From NCBI RefSeq assembly GCF_000282215.1, contig NZ_AKJS01000066.1:40416-104415 (forward strand): a stretch of DNA of 64,000 nucleotides, in the 5' to 3' direction. The position numbers and the translations under genes are program-made. The stretch is from Pseudomonas sp. GM21. GTDB lineage: Bacteria > Pseudomonadota > Gammaproteobacteria > Pseudomonadales > Pseudomonadaceae. Of this stretch, positions 50,596-61,041 are shown one piece after another. Position 1 is the first letter of the stretch, and every line of letters begins with the position of its first letter. The notes under the pieces were generated by a model. The model had not been told where the DNA came from and made no database searches. It saw nothing but the letters and a program-made list of their open reading frames with translations.

Positions 50596-53190
50596 ATGAA
50601 CACAGAATTTCGTAAACAGCTGCCCGGCAGCCATCTGGATTACTTCGACGTCCGCGCGGCAGTCGAAGCCATTGCCCCTGGCGCCTACGACACCCTGCCG
50701 TACACCTCGCGCGTGCTGGCGGAAAACCTTGTGCGTCGCTGTGACCCGGCCACGCTCACCGAATCCCTGAAGCAATTCATCGAACGCAAGCGCGACCTCG
50801 ACTTCCCGTGGTTCCCGGCGCGCGTGGTATGCCACGACATTCTCGGCCAGACCGCTTTGGTCGACCTCGCCGGCCTGCGTGACGCCATCGCCCTGCAAGG
50901 CGGCGACCCGGCGCAAGTGAACCCGGTCGTACCGACCCAATTGATCGTCGACCACTCGCTGGCCGTCGAGCGCGGTGGTTTTGATCCGGAGGCGTTCGAG
51001 AAGAACCGCGCCATCGAAGACCGCCGTAACGAAGACCGTTTCCACTTCATCAACTGGACCAAGAAGGCGTTCAAGAACGTCGACGTGATCCCGCCAGGCA
51101 ACGGCATCATGCACCAGATCAACCTGGAGAAAATGTCTCCGGTGATCCAGGTACGTGACGGCGTGGCGTTCCCCGACACCTGCGTCGGCACCGACAGCCA
51201 CACCCCGCACGTTGATGCGCTGGGCGTGATCGCCATTGGCGTGGGCGGTCTCGAAGCCGAGAGCGTGATGCTTGGTCGTGCCTCCTGGATGCGTCTGCCA
51301 GAAAGCGTCGGCGTCGAATTGACCGGCAAGCTGCAACCGGGCATCACCGCCACCGACATGGTGCTGGCGCTGACCGAGTTCCTGCGCAAGCAAAAAGTGG
51401 TTGGCGCATGGCTGGAGTTCTTCGGTGAAGGCGCTGCCGCGCTGACCCTCGGCGACCGCGCAACCATTTCCAACATGGCTCCGGAATACGGCGCCACTGC
51501 CGCGATGTTCTACATCGACCAGCAGACCATCGACTACCTCAAGCTCACTGGCCGTGAAGACGATCAGGTGCAGCTTGTGGAGCACTACGCCAAGACCACT
51601 GGCCTGTGGGCCGACAGCCTGAAGGGCGCGCAATACGAGCGCGGCTTGACCTTCGATCTGTCCACGGTCGTGCGCAACATGGCTGGCCCGAGCAACCCGC
51701 ACGCTCGCGTGGCGGTTTCCGATCTGGCCGCCAAAGGCATTTCCGGCAAGTGGGACGACGTGCCTGGCCAAATGCCGGACGGCGCTGTGATCATCGCGGC
51801 CATCACCAGCTGCACCAACACCAGCAACCCGCGCAACGTGATCGCTGCCGGCCTGCTGGCGCGCAATGCCAACAAGCTCGGCTTGACCCGCAAGCCATGG
51901 GTGAAATCCTCCCTGGCACCGGGTTCGAAAACCGTCGCGCTGTATCTGGATGAAGCCGGTCTGACCGACGAACTGGAGCAACTGGGCTTCGGCGTCGTCG
52001 CCTTCGCCTGCACCACCTGCAACGGCATGTCCGGCGCACTGGACCCGGTGATCCAGCAAGAGATCATCGACCGCGACCTGTACGCCACTGCCGTACTGTC
52101 CGGCAACCGTAACTTTGACGGCCGGATTCACCCGTACGCCAAGCAAGCGTTCCTCGCTTCGCCACCGCTGGTGGTTGCTTATGCCATCGCCGGGACCATC
52201 CGTTTCGACATCGAAAAAGATGTGCTGGCAGTGGTCGATGGCAAGGAAATCCGCCTGAAAGACATCTGGCCGAGCGACGAAGAAATCGACGCCGTGGTCA
52301 AGGCATCGGTGAAGCCGGAGCAGTTCCGTCAGGTCTACATCCCGATGTTCGCCATCCACGAAGACACCGGCCCGAAAGTAGCGCCGCTGTACGAGTGGCG
52401 CGAGATGAGCACCTACATCCGCCGTCCGCCGTACTGGGAAGGCGCGTTGGCCGGGGCACGTCCGCTCAAGGGTATGCGTCCGTTGGCAGTACTGCCGGAC
52501 AACATCACCACCGATCACCTGTCGCCGTCGAACGCGATCATGCTGGACAGCGCCGCCGGCGAATACCTGGCGAAAATGGGCCTGCCGGAAGAGGACTTCA
52601 ACTCCTACGCGACTCACCGTGGTGACCACCTGACCGCACAACGTGCCACCTTCGCCAACCCGAAACTGTTCAACGAAATGGTTCTGGAAGACGGCAAGGT
52701 CAAGCAGGGTTCGCTGGCGCGCGTCGAGCCGGAAGGCAAAGTGATGCGCATGTGGGAAGCCATCGAAACCTACATGGACCGCAAGCAGCCGCTGATCATC
52801 ATCGCCGGCGCCGACTACGGTCAGGGCTCGTCCCGCGACTGGGCGGCCAAAGGCGTGCGTCTGGCGGGTGTGGAAGCGATTGCCGCTGAAGGTTTCGAGC
52901 GCATTCACCGCACCAACCTGGTGGGCATGGGCGTGTTGCCGCTGGAGTTCAAAGCCGGCACCAACCGTCACACCCTGGCCATCGACGGCAGTGAAACCTA
53001 CGACGTGATCGGCGAGCGCACACCGCGTGCCGAGCTGACGCTGGTGATCCATCGCAAGAATGGCGAACGCGTCGATGTGCCGGTGACCTGCCGCCTCGAC
53101 ACCGCTGAAGAAGTGTCGATCTATGAAGCCGGCGGTGTGTTGCAACGCTTTGCCCAGGACTTCCTCGAAGAGTCGGCAGTCGCCGTTTAA
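50596..53190 (+). CDS. acnD: Fe/S-dependent 2-methylcitrate dehydratase
   Basis: An 864-residue aconitase-family enzyme that dehydrates 2-methylcitrate to 2-methyl-trans-aconitate (or the related isomer), replacing PrpD when PrpF is present. The [4Fe-4S] ligands are in TSCTNTSNP and ACTTCNG, and the swivelling C-terminal domain is present (GADYGQGSSRDWAAKG). I start at ATG 50596 (MNTEFRK), six codons inside an open frame beginning GTG 50578; the ribosome site is weak for both. prpF follows after 66 bases. No prpD is in the window. Confidence 0.95.
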   Translation: MNTEFRKQLPGSHLDYFDVRAAVEAIAPGAYDTLPYTSRVLAENLVRRCDPATLTESLKQFIERKRDLDFPWFPARVVCHDILGQTALVDLAGLRDAIALQGGDPAQVNPVVPTQLIVDHSLAVERGGFDPEAFEKNRAIEDRRNEDRFHFINWTKKAFKNVDVIPPGNGIMHQINLEKMSPVIQVRDGVAFPDTCVGTDSHTPHVDALGVIAIGVGGLEAESVMLGRASWMRLPESVGVELTGKLQPGITATDMVLALTEFLRKQKVVGAWLEFFGEGAAALTLGDRATISNMAPEYGATAAMFYIDQQTIDYLKLTGREDDQVQLVEHYAKTTGLWADSLKGAQYERGLTFDLSTVVRNMAGPSNPHARVAVSDLAAKGISGKWDDVPGQMPDGAVIIAAITSCTNTSNPRNVIAAGLLARNANKLGLTRKPWVKSSLAPGSKTVALYLDEAGLTDELEQLGFGVVAFACTTCNGMSGALDPVIQQEIIDRDLYATAVLSGNRNFDGRIHPYAKQAFLASPPLVVAYAIAGTIRFDIEKDVLAVVDGKEIRLKDIWPSDEEIDAVVKASVKPEQFRQVYIPMFAIHEDTGPKVAPLYEWREMSTYIRRPPYWEGALAGARPLKGMRPLAVLPDNITTDHLSPSNAIMLDSAAGEYLAKMGLPEEDFNSYATHRGDHLTAQRATFANPKLFNEMVLEDGKVKQGSLARVEPEGKVMRMWEAIETYMDRKQPLIIIAGADYGQGSSRDWAAKGVRLAGVEAIAAEGFERIHRTNLVGMGVLPLEFKAGTNRHTLAIDGSETYDVIGERTPRAELTLVIHRKNGERVDVPVTCRLDTAEEVSIYEAGGVLQRFAQDFLEESAVAV

Positions 53191-53256
53191 CACACGCTGT
53201 ACGGACACGGGACTTTAAGTCCCGTGTCTGTTTTCAAGGTAAGGAGTAACGAGCAC

Positions 53257-54447
53257 ATGGCTCACGCAGCTCAGATCAAAATCCCTGCCACCTACATGCG
53301 TGGCGGCACCAGTAAAGGCGTGTTTTTCAGCCTGAAAGACCTGCCAGAAGTGGCACAGATTCCCGGCCCGGCCCGCGATGCTTTGTTGCTGCGCGTGATC
53401 GGCAGCCCCGATCCGTACGACAAGCAAATCGACGGCATGGGCGGCGCAACCTCCAGCACCAGCAAAACCGTGATCCTGTCGAAAAGCCTCAAGGCCGATC
53501 ACGATGTGGATTACCTGTTCGGTCAGGTGTCCATCGACAAGCCATTCGTCGACTGGAGCGGCAACTGCGGCAACCTGACGGCGGCGGTCGGTTCGTTTGC
53601 TGTCAGCAACGGCTTGGTGGATACCAGCCGCATCCCGCATAACGGCGTAGCAATTGTTCGCGTTTGGCAGGCTAACATCGGCAAGACCATCATCGCCCAC
53701 GTGCCGATCACCAACGGCGAAGTACAGGAAACCGGTGATTTCGAACTCGACGGCGTGACCTTCCCGGCCGCCGAAGTGCAAGTCGAATTCCTCGATCCTG
53801 CGGCAGAAGAGGAGGGCGGCGGTGGTTCGATGTTCCCCACTGGCAACCTGGTGGATGACCTCGAAGTACCCGGCGTCGGAACCTTCAAGGCGACCATGAT
53901 CAATGCCGGCATCCCGACGATTTTCGTCAATGCCGAGGACATCGGTTACACCGGCACCGAGTTGCAGGGCGCGATCAACAGCGATCCGAAGGCGCTGGCG
54001 ATGTTCGAGACGATCCGTGCTTATGGCGCATTGCGCATGGGCTTGATTTCGAACCTCGACGAAGCGGCCAAGCGTCAGCACACCCCTAAGGTGGCCTTCG
54101 TGGCCAAACCGTCAGACTACGTGTCGTCCAGCGGCAAGGCGATTGCGGCGGGGGATGTCGACCTGCTGGTCCGTGCATTGTCGATGGGTAAATTGCACCA
54201 CGCGATGATGGGCACGGCCGCCGTAGCCATCGGCACGGCAGCGGCGATTACCGGCACCTTGGTAAACCTCGCGGCAGGCGGCATTGAACGTAACGCTGTG
54301 CGCTTCGGCCATCCGTCGGGAACGTTGCGCGTTGGCGCCGAGGCCAGCCTGGTGAACGGTGAATGGACCGTGAACAAAGCCATCATGAGCCGCAGTGCGC
54401 GGGTATTGATGGAAGGTTTTGTCCGCGTCCCAGGCGACTCGTTCTAA
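53257..54447 (+). CDS. prpF: 2-Methylaconitate isomerase
   Basis: A 396-residue PrpF-family protein with a diaminopimelate-epimerase-like fold, which isomerises the AcnD product to 2-methyl-cis-aconitate for the next aconitase step. It shows ATYMRGGTSKGVFF at the N-terminus, GNCGNL around the first active-site region and RNAVRFGHPSGTLRVG near the end. ATG 53257 follows AAGGAG, about 10 nt upstream. It is last in the prp cluster; REP elements and a leftward gene follow. Confidence 0.95.
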   Translation: MAHAAQIKIPATYMRGGTSKGVFFSLKDLPEVAQIPGPARDALLLRVIGSPDPYDKQIDGMGGATSSTSKTVILSKSLKADHDVDYLFGQVSIDKPFVDWSGNCGNLTAAVGSFAVSNGLVDTSRIPHNGVAIVRVWQANIGKTIIAHVPITNGEVQETGDFELDGVTFPAAEVQVEFLDPAAEEEGGGGSMFPTGNLVDDLEVPGVGTFKATMINAGIPTIFVNAEDIGYTGTELQGAINSDPKALAMFETIRAYGALRMGLISNLDEAAKRQHTPKVAFVAKPSDYVSSSGKAIAAGDVDLLVRALSMGKLHHAMMGTAAVAIGTAAAITGTLVNLAAGGIERNAVRFGHPSGTLRVGAEASLVNGEWTVNKAIMSRSARVLMEGFVRVPGDSF

Positions 54448-54460
54448 GCCGGACAATAAA

Positions 54461-54625
54461 CCCCTGTGGGAGCGAGCCTGCTCGCGATGAGGCCCTGACA
54501 TTCAACATTGATGTTGTCAGGCACACCGCCATCGCGAGGAGGCTCACTCCCACAGTCGATCTTCAGTTACACCAAGTAGTGTGCGACCAAAAGTCACTGT
54601 GGGAGCGGGCTTGCCCGCGATGGCG
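54461..54625 (+). repeat. REP cluster of three elements
   Basis: An inverted doublet (GTGGGAGCGAGCCTGCTCGCGATG at 54466 and its inverse to about 54554) plus a third copy of the GCGGGCTTGCCCGCGATGG type at 54597-54624. They lie between the convergent prpF and ppsR genes. Confidence 0.85.
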
Positions 54626-54645
54626 ATATAAGAGGCGACGCAGAA

Positions 54646-55464
54646 CTACTTGAACCGCCGCTCCACGCCTTTCTCCACAAGAATTTTGGCGGAAATCTCT
54701 TCCACCGAAAAATGCGTGGAGTTGATGTGCGGGATGTTCTCGCGGCGGAACAGGTTTTCCACCTCGCGCACTTCAAACTCGCACTGGGCATAGCTTGAAT
54801 AACGGCTGTTAGGTTTGCGCTCGTTGCGGATCGCGGTAAGGCGGTCCGGGTCGATAGTCAGGCCAAACAGTTTGTGTTGATGGGTGCGCAGGGCGCTTGG
54901 CAGGGTCAGGCGTTCCATGTCGTCTTCGGTCAGCGGGTAGTTGGCCGCGCGGATGCCGAATTGCATGGCCATGTACAGACAGGTCGGGGTCTTGCCGCAA
55001 CGCGACACGCCGACCAGGATCAAATCGGCCTTGTCGTAGTAGTGCGTGCGGGCGCCATCGTCGTTGTCGAGGGCGAAGTTCACCGCCTCGATGCGTTCCA
55101 TGTAATTGGTGTTGGCGCCGATGGAGTGGGATTTGCCCACGGTGTAGGAAGAATGCTCGGTCAATTCCTGCTCAAGCGGTGCCAGGAACGTCGAGAAAAT
55201 GTCGATCATGAAACCATTCGAAGTCGCGAGGATCTCACGGATGTCCTGATTGACGATGGTGTCGAAAATAATCGGCCGGAAACCGTCGGTTTCAGCGGCT
55301 TTGTTGATTTGTTGTACCATGGCCCGCGCTTTATCCACGTTATCGATGTACGGTCGCGTGAATTTGCTAAAGGTAATGTTTTCGAACTGCGCCAGGAGGC
55401 TTTGACCCAAAGTTTCGGCCGTGATGCCGGTACCGTCGGAAATAAAGAAAGCAGATCGTTTCAT
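54646..55464 (-). CDS. ppsR: PEP synthase regulatory protein (kinase/pyrophosphorylase)
   Basis: A 272-residue DUF299-family bifunctional enzyme that inactivates PpsA by ADP-dependent phosphorylation and reactivates it by Pi-dependent dephosphorylation. The nucleotide-binding GVSRCGKT motif is at 152-159; [17 protein letters not shown] opens the protein. I use ATG 55462-55464 because AAGG is 5 nt upstream; GTG two codons earlier is the other option. It is divergent from ppsA across 174 bases, the usual arrangement in pseudomonads. Confidence 0.93.
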   Translation of the reverse strand: MKRSAFFISDGTGITAETLGQSLLAQFENITFSKFTRPYIDNVDKARAMVQQINKAAETDGFRPIIFDTIVNQDIREILATSNGFMIDIFSTFLAPLEQELTEHSSYTVGKSHSIGANTNYMERIEAVNFALDNDDGARTHYYDKADLILVGVSRCGKTPTCLYMAMQFGIRAANYPLTEDDMERLTLPSALRTHQHKLFGLTIDPDRLTAIRNERKPNSRYSSYAQCEFEVREVENLFRRENIPHINSTHFSVEEISAKILVEKGVERRFK

Positions 55465-55638
55465 TTGCACCTTGGGCCTTAAGCTAATGACGAATCTTGG
55501 ATATGATAGGCGCGGTTTGTCGGCCGCCAGTGGCCCGCATTCTCACTTATTTTCCAGGTCCAGGCCATACAGCCGCAAAACGCTCCTTTGAGCAGCCGGC
55601 TTCTGAGCTTTTCCAACACAGTTAGTGGAGAGATCACC

Positions 55639-58014
55639 TTGGTAGAGTACGTAGTTTCCCTCGATAAGCTCGGCGTCCATGATGTAGAGCACGTAGGGGG
55701 CAAGAACGCATCCCTGGGCGAGATGATCAGTAACCTTGCAGGTGCCGGTGTATCGGTGCCCGGTGGCTTCGCCACGACAGCTCAGGCTTATCGTGATTTT
55801 CTGGAACTGAGCGGTCTCAACGATCAGATCCACGCCGCCCTCGACGCCCTGGATGTCGACGATGTCAACGCCCTGGCCCGTACCGGCGCCCAGATCCGTC
55901 AATGGATCATGGAAGCCGAATTCCCCGAGAAGCTCAACGCCGAGATCCGCACTGCGTTCGCCACGCTGTCGGCCGGCAACCCTGACATGGCCGTGGCCGT
56001 TCGCTCTTCCGCTACCGCCGAAGACTTGCCGGACGCATCCTTCGCCGGCCAGCAGGAAACTTTCCTGAACATCCGTGGTGTCGAAAACGTTATTCGCGCC
56101 GCCAAAGAGGTGTTCGCTTCGCTGTTTAACGACCGTGCGATTTCCTACCGTGTGCACCAGGGCTTCGACCACAAGCTGGTGGCCCTGTCGGCTGGCGTTC
56201 AGCGCATGGTCCGCTCCGAGACCGGCACCGCCGGCGTAATGTTCACCCTCGACACCGAATCGGGTTTCCGTGACGTGGTGTTCATCACTGGCGCCTACGG
56301 CCTGGGTGAAACCGTCGTACAAGGCGCGGTGAACCCGGATGAGTTCTACGTGCACAAAGGTACGCTGGCTGCCGGTCGTCCGGCCATTCTGCGCCGCAAC
56401 CTGGGCAGCAAAGCCATCAAGATGATCTACGGCGAAGTCGCCACGGCCGGTAAATCGGTCAAGACTATCGACGTCGACAAGGCTGATCGCGCTCGTTTCT
56501 GTCTGAGCGACGCTGAAGTCAGCGAACTGGCCAAACAAGCGATGATCATCGAGAAGCACTACAAGTGCCCGATGGACATCGAGTGGGCCAAAGACGGTGA
56601 CGACGGCAAGCTCTACATCGTTCAGGCTCGTCCTGAAACCGTGAAGAGCCGCACCCAGGCCAACGTCATGGAGCGTTACCTGTTGAAAGAAACCGGCACC
56701 GTGCTGGTTGAAGGTCGCGCCATCGGCCAGCGCATCGGCGCCGGCAAGGTCCGCATCATCAAGGACGTGTCCGAGATGGACAAAGTCCAGCCGGGCGACG
56801 TTCTGGTTTCCGACATGACCGACCCGGACTGGGAACCGGTCATGAAGCGCGCCAGCGCCATCGTCACTAACCGTGGCGGTCGTACCTGCCACGCGGCAAT
56901 CATCGCTCGCGAACTGGGTATCCCGGCCGTGGTCGGTTGCGGCAACGCCACCCAGCTGTTGAAAGACGGCCAAGGCGTGACGGTTTCCTGCGCTGAAGGC
57001 GACACCGGTTACATCTTCGAAGGCGAACTGGGCTTCGACATCAAGAAAAACTCCGTCGATGCCATGCCGGACCTGCCGTTCAAGATCATGATGAACGTCG
57101 GCAACCCGGATCGCGCCTTCGACTTCGCGCAACTGCCGAACGCCGGTGTGGGCCTGGCCCGTCTGGAATTCATCATCAACCGCATGATCGGTGTTCACCC
57201 CAAAGCGTTGTTGAACTACGACGGTCTGCCGCAAGACATCAAGGACAGCGTCGACAAGCGCATTGCCGGTTACAACGACCCGGTCGACTTCTATGTCGAC
57301 AAACTGGTGGAAGGCATCAGCACCCTGGCGGCAGCGTTCACGCCGAAAAAGGTCATCGTGCGCCTGTCGGACTTCAAGTCCAACGAATACGCGAACCTGA
57401 TCGGCGGCAAGCTCTACGAGCCGGAAGAAGAAAACCCGATGCTGGGCTTCCGTGGCGCTTCGCGTTACATCAGCGAATCGTTCCGCGACTGCTTCGAACT
57501 CGAATGCCGCGCCCTCAAGCGTGTGCGCAACGAGATGGGCCTGACCAACGTCGAAATCATGGTGCCGTTCGTCCGTACCCTGGGCGAAGCCAGCCAGGTG
57601 ATCGATCTGCTGGCCGAAAACGGTCTGGCTCGCGGCGAAAACGGTCTGCGCATCATCATGATGTGCGAACTGCCGTCCAACGCGATCCTCGCTGAAGAAT
57701 TCCTGGAATTCTTCGACGGTTTCTCGATTGGTTCCAACGACCTGACTCAGCTGACACTGGGCCTGGACCGTGACTCCGGCATCATCGCGCACTTGTTCGA
57801 CGAGCGTAATCCGGCGGTCAAAAAGCTGCTGGCCAACGCTATCGCGGCCTGTAACAAGGCTGGCAAGTACATCGGCATTTGCGGTCAGGGTCCTTCGGAC
57901 CACCCGGACCTGGCCAAGTGGCTGATGGAGCAGGGCATCGAAAGCGTTTCGTTGAACCCCGATTCCGTATTGGAAACCTGGTTCTTCCTGGCTGAAGGTC
58001 AGGCTTCGGCTTGA
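55639..58014 (+). CDS. ppsA: Phosphoenolpyruvate synthase
   Basis: Makes PEP, AMP and phosphate from pyruvate and ATP, supporting growth on three-carbon and gluconeogenic substrates such as those yielded by the prp pathway. The 791-residue protein has the ATP-grasp N-terminal domain ([11 protein letters not shown]), the swivelling His domain with phosphorylated His418 in GGRTCHAAI, and the C-terminal PEP/pyruvate domain with the catalytic Cys in GICGQGPSD. The start is a TTG at 55639 with GGAG 8 nt upstream; no in-frame ATG fits the family N-terminus ([11 protein letters not shown]). Confidence 0.95.
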   Translation: MVEYVVSLDKLGVHDVEHVGGKNASLGEMISNLAGAGVSVPGGFATTAQAYRDFLELSGLNDQIHAALDALDVDDVNALARTGAQIRQWIMEAEFPEKLNAEIRTAFATLSAGNPDMAVAVRSSATAEDLPDASFAGQQETFLNIRGVENVIRAAKEVFASLFNDRAISYRVHQGFDHKLVALSAGVQRMVRSETGTAGVMFTLDTESGFRDVVFITGAYGLGETVVQGAVNPDEFYVHKGTLAAGRPAILRRNLGSKAIKMIYGEVATAGKSVKTIDVDKADRARFCLSDAEVSELAKQAMIIEKHYKCPMDIEWAKDGDDGKLYIVQARPETVKSRTQANVMERYLLKETGTVLVEGRAIGQRIGAGKVRIIKDVSEMDKVQPGDVLVSDMTDPDWEPVMKRASAIVTNRGGRTCHAAIIARELGIPAVVGCGNATQLLKDGQGVTVSCAEGDTGYIFEGELGFDIKKNSVDAMPDLPFKIMMNVGNPDRAFDFAQLPNAGVGLARLEFIINRMIGVHPKALLNYDGLPQDIKDSVDKRIAGYNDPVDFYVDKLVEGISTLAAAFTPKKVIVRLSDFKSNEYANLIGGKLYEPEEENPMLGFRGASRYISESFRDCFELECRALKRVRNEMGLTNVEIMVPFVRTLGEASQVIDLLAENGLARGENGLRIIMMCELPSNAILAEEFLEFFDGFSIGSNDLTQLTLGLDRDSGIIAHLFDERNPAVKKLLANAIAACNKAGKYIGICGQGPSDHPDLAKWLMEQGIESVSLNPDSVLETWFFLAEGQASA

Positions 58015-58022
58015 TGTGAATG

Positions 58023-58050
58023 AAGCCCCGGTCAAGTGGCCGGGGCTTTG
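58023..58050 (+). terminator. Terminator after ppsA
   Basis: A 9-bp stem AAGCCCCGG/CCGGGGCTT with an 8-nt loop, then TTG; the T-run is short, so efficiency is uncertain. Confidence 0.7.
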
Positions 58051-58106
58051 AGAGTGAAGTAGGGCGGGCTCCAATTGGATGCCGCCCTTTTTTGTGCAAG
58101 AGCATT

Positions 58107-59096
58107 ATGCAAAGCAGCAGCAACCTATTTCCTGTCGCCCTGATCAGCGCCGAACGGCGTGGGGATCTGAGCGAAGATGTTTACCGATTGAAACCGGCCA
58201 ACAGCCCGGACCCTAGCGTAGAGCTGGCCGTTACCCGGTTGGGCATGGCCGATGGGCCGGTGGGGCGCGGTGTGCCCGTGATTTTGTTGCATGGCAGCTT
58301 TTCCAATCGGCGCTTCTGGTTTTCCCCCAAGGGGCTGGGATTGGGCGCGTACCTGACGCGTCAGGGGTTCGATGTGTGGATTCCGGAAATGCGCGGCCAT
58401 GGCCTGTCCCAACGCAATCAGAACTACCGCAAGAACCGGGTCGCCGACTACGCTCGTTACGACCTGCCAGCCATTGGCGCGTTCGTACGTGAACAGAGCG
58501 GTCAGGTTCCACACTGGATCGGTCACTCACTGGGCGGTATCACGCTGGCGGCGGCGTTGGGCGGAGAGTACATCGGCGAGCCTGTGGTGGCATCTGCGGC
58601 GTTCTTTGGCGCGCAGGTCAGCCGGACTTACTGGCCATTGAAAATTCCACCGGTGGAATGGAGCGGGCGTTTCATTCTCAAGCGCTTTGCGCAGCTATCG
58701 GGATCCCGGCTCAAGCGCGGCCCGGAGGACGAGCCGATTGGCCTGGCCCTGGAAAGCATGCGCTGGTACGGTTTGTTTGGGCGTTTCGGCGATGCCGACA
58801 AGGACTGGTGGGCCGGCTTGGCCAACGTTGCGGTGCCCGTGTTGGCCGTGAGCGCTGTGGGCGATCATCAGGACCCGGCGTCGGAGTGCCTCAAACTGTT
58901 CGACCAGATCGGCTCCGAGCACAAGCAATTCATCAACCTTGGTCGCGATCAGGGCTTTGGCGACGATTTTGGTCACGTGGAAATGCTCGTCAGCAAAGCC
59001 GCTCAAGCCGAAGTCTGGCCGTTGGTGGCGCGTTGGCTGGGCGATCAACAGACACCTTTGATGGGCGATAAGCCGGATCTGGCCGCGGCAGTATGA
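58107..59096 (+). CDS. Alpha/beta hydrolase
   Basis: A 329-residue cytoplasmic hydrolase: HGSFSNRRFWFSP after the first strand, catalytic Ser in the nucleophile elbow IGHSLGG, and a C-terminal acid/His pair around GDHQDPAS and DFGHVEM. A lid of about 60 residues lies between. It resembles alpha/beta hydrolases found next to ppsA/rraA in Pseudomonas; the substrate is unknown. ATG 58107 is chosen over a start 29 codons upstream that overlaps the ppsA terminator. Confidence 0.85.
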   Translation: MQSSSNLFPVALISAERRGDLSEDVYRLKPANSPDPSVELAVTRLGMADGPVGRGVPVILLHGSFSNRRFWFSPKGLGLGAYLTRQGFDVWIPEMRGHGLSQRNQNYRKNRVADYARYDLPAIGAFVREQSGQVPHWIGHSLGGITLAAALGGEYIGEPVVASAAFFGAQVSRTYWPLKIPPVEWSGRFILKRFAQLSGSRLKRGPEDEPIGLALESMRWYGLFGRFGDADKDWWAGLANVAVPVLAVSAVGDHQDPASECLKLFDQIGSEHKQFINLGRDQGFGDDFGHVEMLVSKAAQAEVWPLVARWLGDQQTPLMGDKPDLAAAV

Positions 59097-59216
59097 GCCC
59101 GATGCTCTAACAAGGGCATTCCGCTCTGTTCCGCTTGCGGCTAAGATATGACGCATTGAGCTATTTTGGTCACGTTCGACACCCTCGATTGTCTTCCTCT
59201 TTACAGGAGTTTCTCG

Positions 59217-59708
59217 ATGAACCATTACCTCACGCCTGACCTGTGCGACGCCTATCCGGAGCTGGTGCAGGTGCTGGAACCGATGTTCAGCAATTTCGGC
59301 GGCCGTGACTCGTTCGGCGGCGAAATCGTGACCATCAAGTGCTTCGAAGACAACTCGCTGGTCAAGGACCAGGCCGAGCTCAAGGGCAATGGCAAGGTGT
59401 TGGTGGTCGATGGGGGCGGTTCTCTGCGTCGTGCGCTGCTGGGCGACATGATCGCCGAGAAAGCCGCGAAAAACGGTTGGGAAGGGCTGGTGATCTATGG
59501 TTGCATCCGTGACGTCGATGTCATTGCGCAAACCGATCTCGGCGTTCAGGCCCTGGCCAGCCATCCGATGAAAACCGACAAGCGCGGTATCGGCGATCTC
59601 AATGTGCCGGTGACCTTTGCGGGCGTGACATTCCATCCAGGCCATTACATCTACGCGGACAACAACGGCGTGATCATTTCGCCAAGCCCGCTGAAAATGC
59701 CTGAATAA
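59217..59708 (+). CDS. rraA: RraA-family regulator of RNase E / putative HMG aldolase
   Basis: A 163-residue RraA protein. Enterobacterial RraA inhibits RNase E, while others in the family are 4-hydroxy-4-methyl-2-oxoglutarate/oxaloacetate lyases. The ligand and metal motifs [18 protein letters not shown] and [12 protein letters not shown] are both present: the GD...R-D residues are those of the aldolase branch, so catalytic activity is possible. AGGAG lies 7 nt before ATG 59217. It is followed by the ZntB-like gene after 24 bases, probably in one transcript. Confidence 0.88.
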   Translation: MNHYLTPDLCDAYPELVQVLEPMFSNFGGRDSFGGEIVTIKCFEDNSLVKDQAELKGNGKVLVVDGGGSLRRALLGDMIAEKAAKNGWEGLVIYGCIRDVDVIAQTDLGVQALASHPMKTDKRGIGDLNVPVTFAGVTFHPGHYIYADNNGVIISPSPLKMPE

Positions 59709-59732
59709 GCCAAAACCAACAAAGGGATGCGG

Positions 59733-60728
59733 ATGTTCGAGGAAGAAAACGCGCAATGGGGCCTGGTGCATGCCCTGGTGCTGGACGGTAAAGGCGGCGC
59801 GCGTTCGATAGCCCGGACTGAACTCGATGACTTGCAGCTACAGGCTCATGAAAGCCTGTGGCTGCACTGGGATCGCAGTCATCCACAAACCCAGACCTGG
59901 CTGCGTAAATCCAGCGGTCTGAGTGAATTCAGCTGTGACCTTTTACTCGAAGAAAACACCCGGCCACGCCTGTTGCCCTTGCCGGACGCCGAATTGTTGC
60001 TGTTTCTGCGTGGGGTCAACCTGAACCCTGGCGCAGAACCGGAAGACATGGTCTCGGTGCGGATTTTCGCTTCAGCTCAGCGTGTTATTTCTTTGCGTCT
60101 GCGACCCTTGCGCGCCACCGATGAATTGCTGGTGCAGCTCACTGATGGCAAAGGGCCGAAAACCGCCTCTGAACTCGTCCTGTATATGGCGCAGTACCTC
60201 ACCAACAAAGTGCAGGATCTGGTCAGTTGCCTCTCGGAAGTGGTCGATGAGGAAGAAGAAAAACTGGATACCGACGAACGGTATACGCCCGAGCACGGAG
60301 CGATTTTGCAGATTCGTCGCAGGGCCGCCGCGCTGAAACGTTTCCTTGCACCTCAGCGGGAGATTTTCGGGCAACTAACGCGTATAAGGCTGCCCTGGTT
60401 TGTCGAAGACGATGGCGATTACTGGAACGAATTGAACAACAGCCTGACCCGCTACCTTGAGGAGCTGGAGTTGACCCGGGAGCGGGTGGGGCTGGTCCTT
60501 GAGGCTGAAGACAGACGTCTGAGCGTACGCATGAACCGCACGATGTACCGTTTCGGGATCATCACCGGGATCTTTTTGCCGATGAGTTTTCTGGCCGGTC
60601 TTTTGGGGATCAACGTGGGGGGGATTCCGTTCTCTGACAGCCCCTATGGCTTCCTCATTGCGTGCCTGATGATGGTCTCGGTGGCGCTCGCGCAGTGGTG
60701 GTTATTTCGACGTTTGCGCTGGGTCTGA
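59733..60728 (+). CDS. zntB: ZntB-like CorA-superfamily transporter
   Basis: A 331-residue member of the 2-TM GxN family. The signature here is GINVGG in the pore loop (family ZntB/CorA-like GxN), two C-terminal transmembrane helices (about 268-290 and 300-320), and a long cytoplasmic N-terminal domain with an acidic VDEEEEKLDTD stalk. The GINVGG type is characteristic of zinc transporters. ATG 59733 has GGG 6 nt upstream; an ATG two codons earlier overlaps the site. Confidence 0.86.
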   Translation: MFEEENAQWGLVHALVLDGKGGARSIARTELDDLQLQAHESLWLHWDRSHPQTQTWLRKSSGLSEFSCDLLLEENTRPRLLPLPDAELLLFLRGVNLNPGAEPEDMVSVRIFASAQRVISLRLRPLRATDELLVQLTDGKGPKTASELVLYMAQYLTNKVQDLVSCLSEVVDEEEEKLDTDERYTPEHGAILQIRRRAAALKRFLAPQREIFGQLTRIRLPWFVEDDGDYWNELNNSLTRYLEELELTRERVGLVLEAEDRRLSVRMNRTMYRFGIITGIFLPMSFLAGLLGINVGGIPFSDSPYGFLIACLMMVSVALAQWWLFRRLRWV

Positions 60729-60791
60729 GCATGAGTCATGTGACCCGAGCAAATTTGACCGCGTCTTTCACAGACATCACGAGAGGTGCGT

Positions 60792-61040
60792 ATGCACGAT
60801 CCGTTTGAACAGTCTTTGCGTGACATGCTCAATGCATCACCCTCCACCCGGGACGATGATGCGTGCCTTGGGCGTGTACTGAAAACCGCCAACCGCCAGG
60901 TCGGCGCCGGCGATCTGTTCAGCCTGCTGGGCCGCTGGTTGCCCGCGCTGATGATTGCCCTCAATAACGGCTCGGCCCACGTCTCGCCGGTTTCCCGCCA
61001 CCGTAAACCTACCGTTCGCACTGCTGATAAGGCTGATTAA
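60792..61040 (+). CDS. crfX: CrfX, small protein of the cell-envelope stress locus
   Basis: An 82-residue protein with an acidic N-terminal half (MHDPFEQSLRDML) and a basic tail. It occupies the position of crfX in the conserved pseudomonad order crfX-cmpX-sigX-oprF, and its length and sequence fit. Its function is unproven. AGAGG lies 5 nt before ATG 60792. Its stop is one base before the cmpX start, so the two are cotranscribed. Confidence 0.85.
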   Translation: MHDPFEQSLRDMLNASPSTRDDDACLGRVLKTANRQVGAGDLFSLLGRWLPALMIALNNGSAHVSPVSRHRKPTVRTADKAD

Positions 61041-61041
61041 T

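Noticed and set aside
50554..53208. Very long minus-strand open frame (about 880 codons) opposite acnD
   Set aside because: It is the mirror of a highly GC3-biased real gene; the peptide has no recognisable domain and acnD is certain.
53191..54645. Search for prpD downstream of prpF
   Set aside because: No PrpD-like sequence; REP elements and ppsR follow, consistent with the AcnD/PrpF route.
55543..58074. Minus-strand open frame of about 840 codons opposite ppsA
   Set aside because: Same antisense effect of high-GC codon bias; ppsA on the plus strand is unambiguous.
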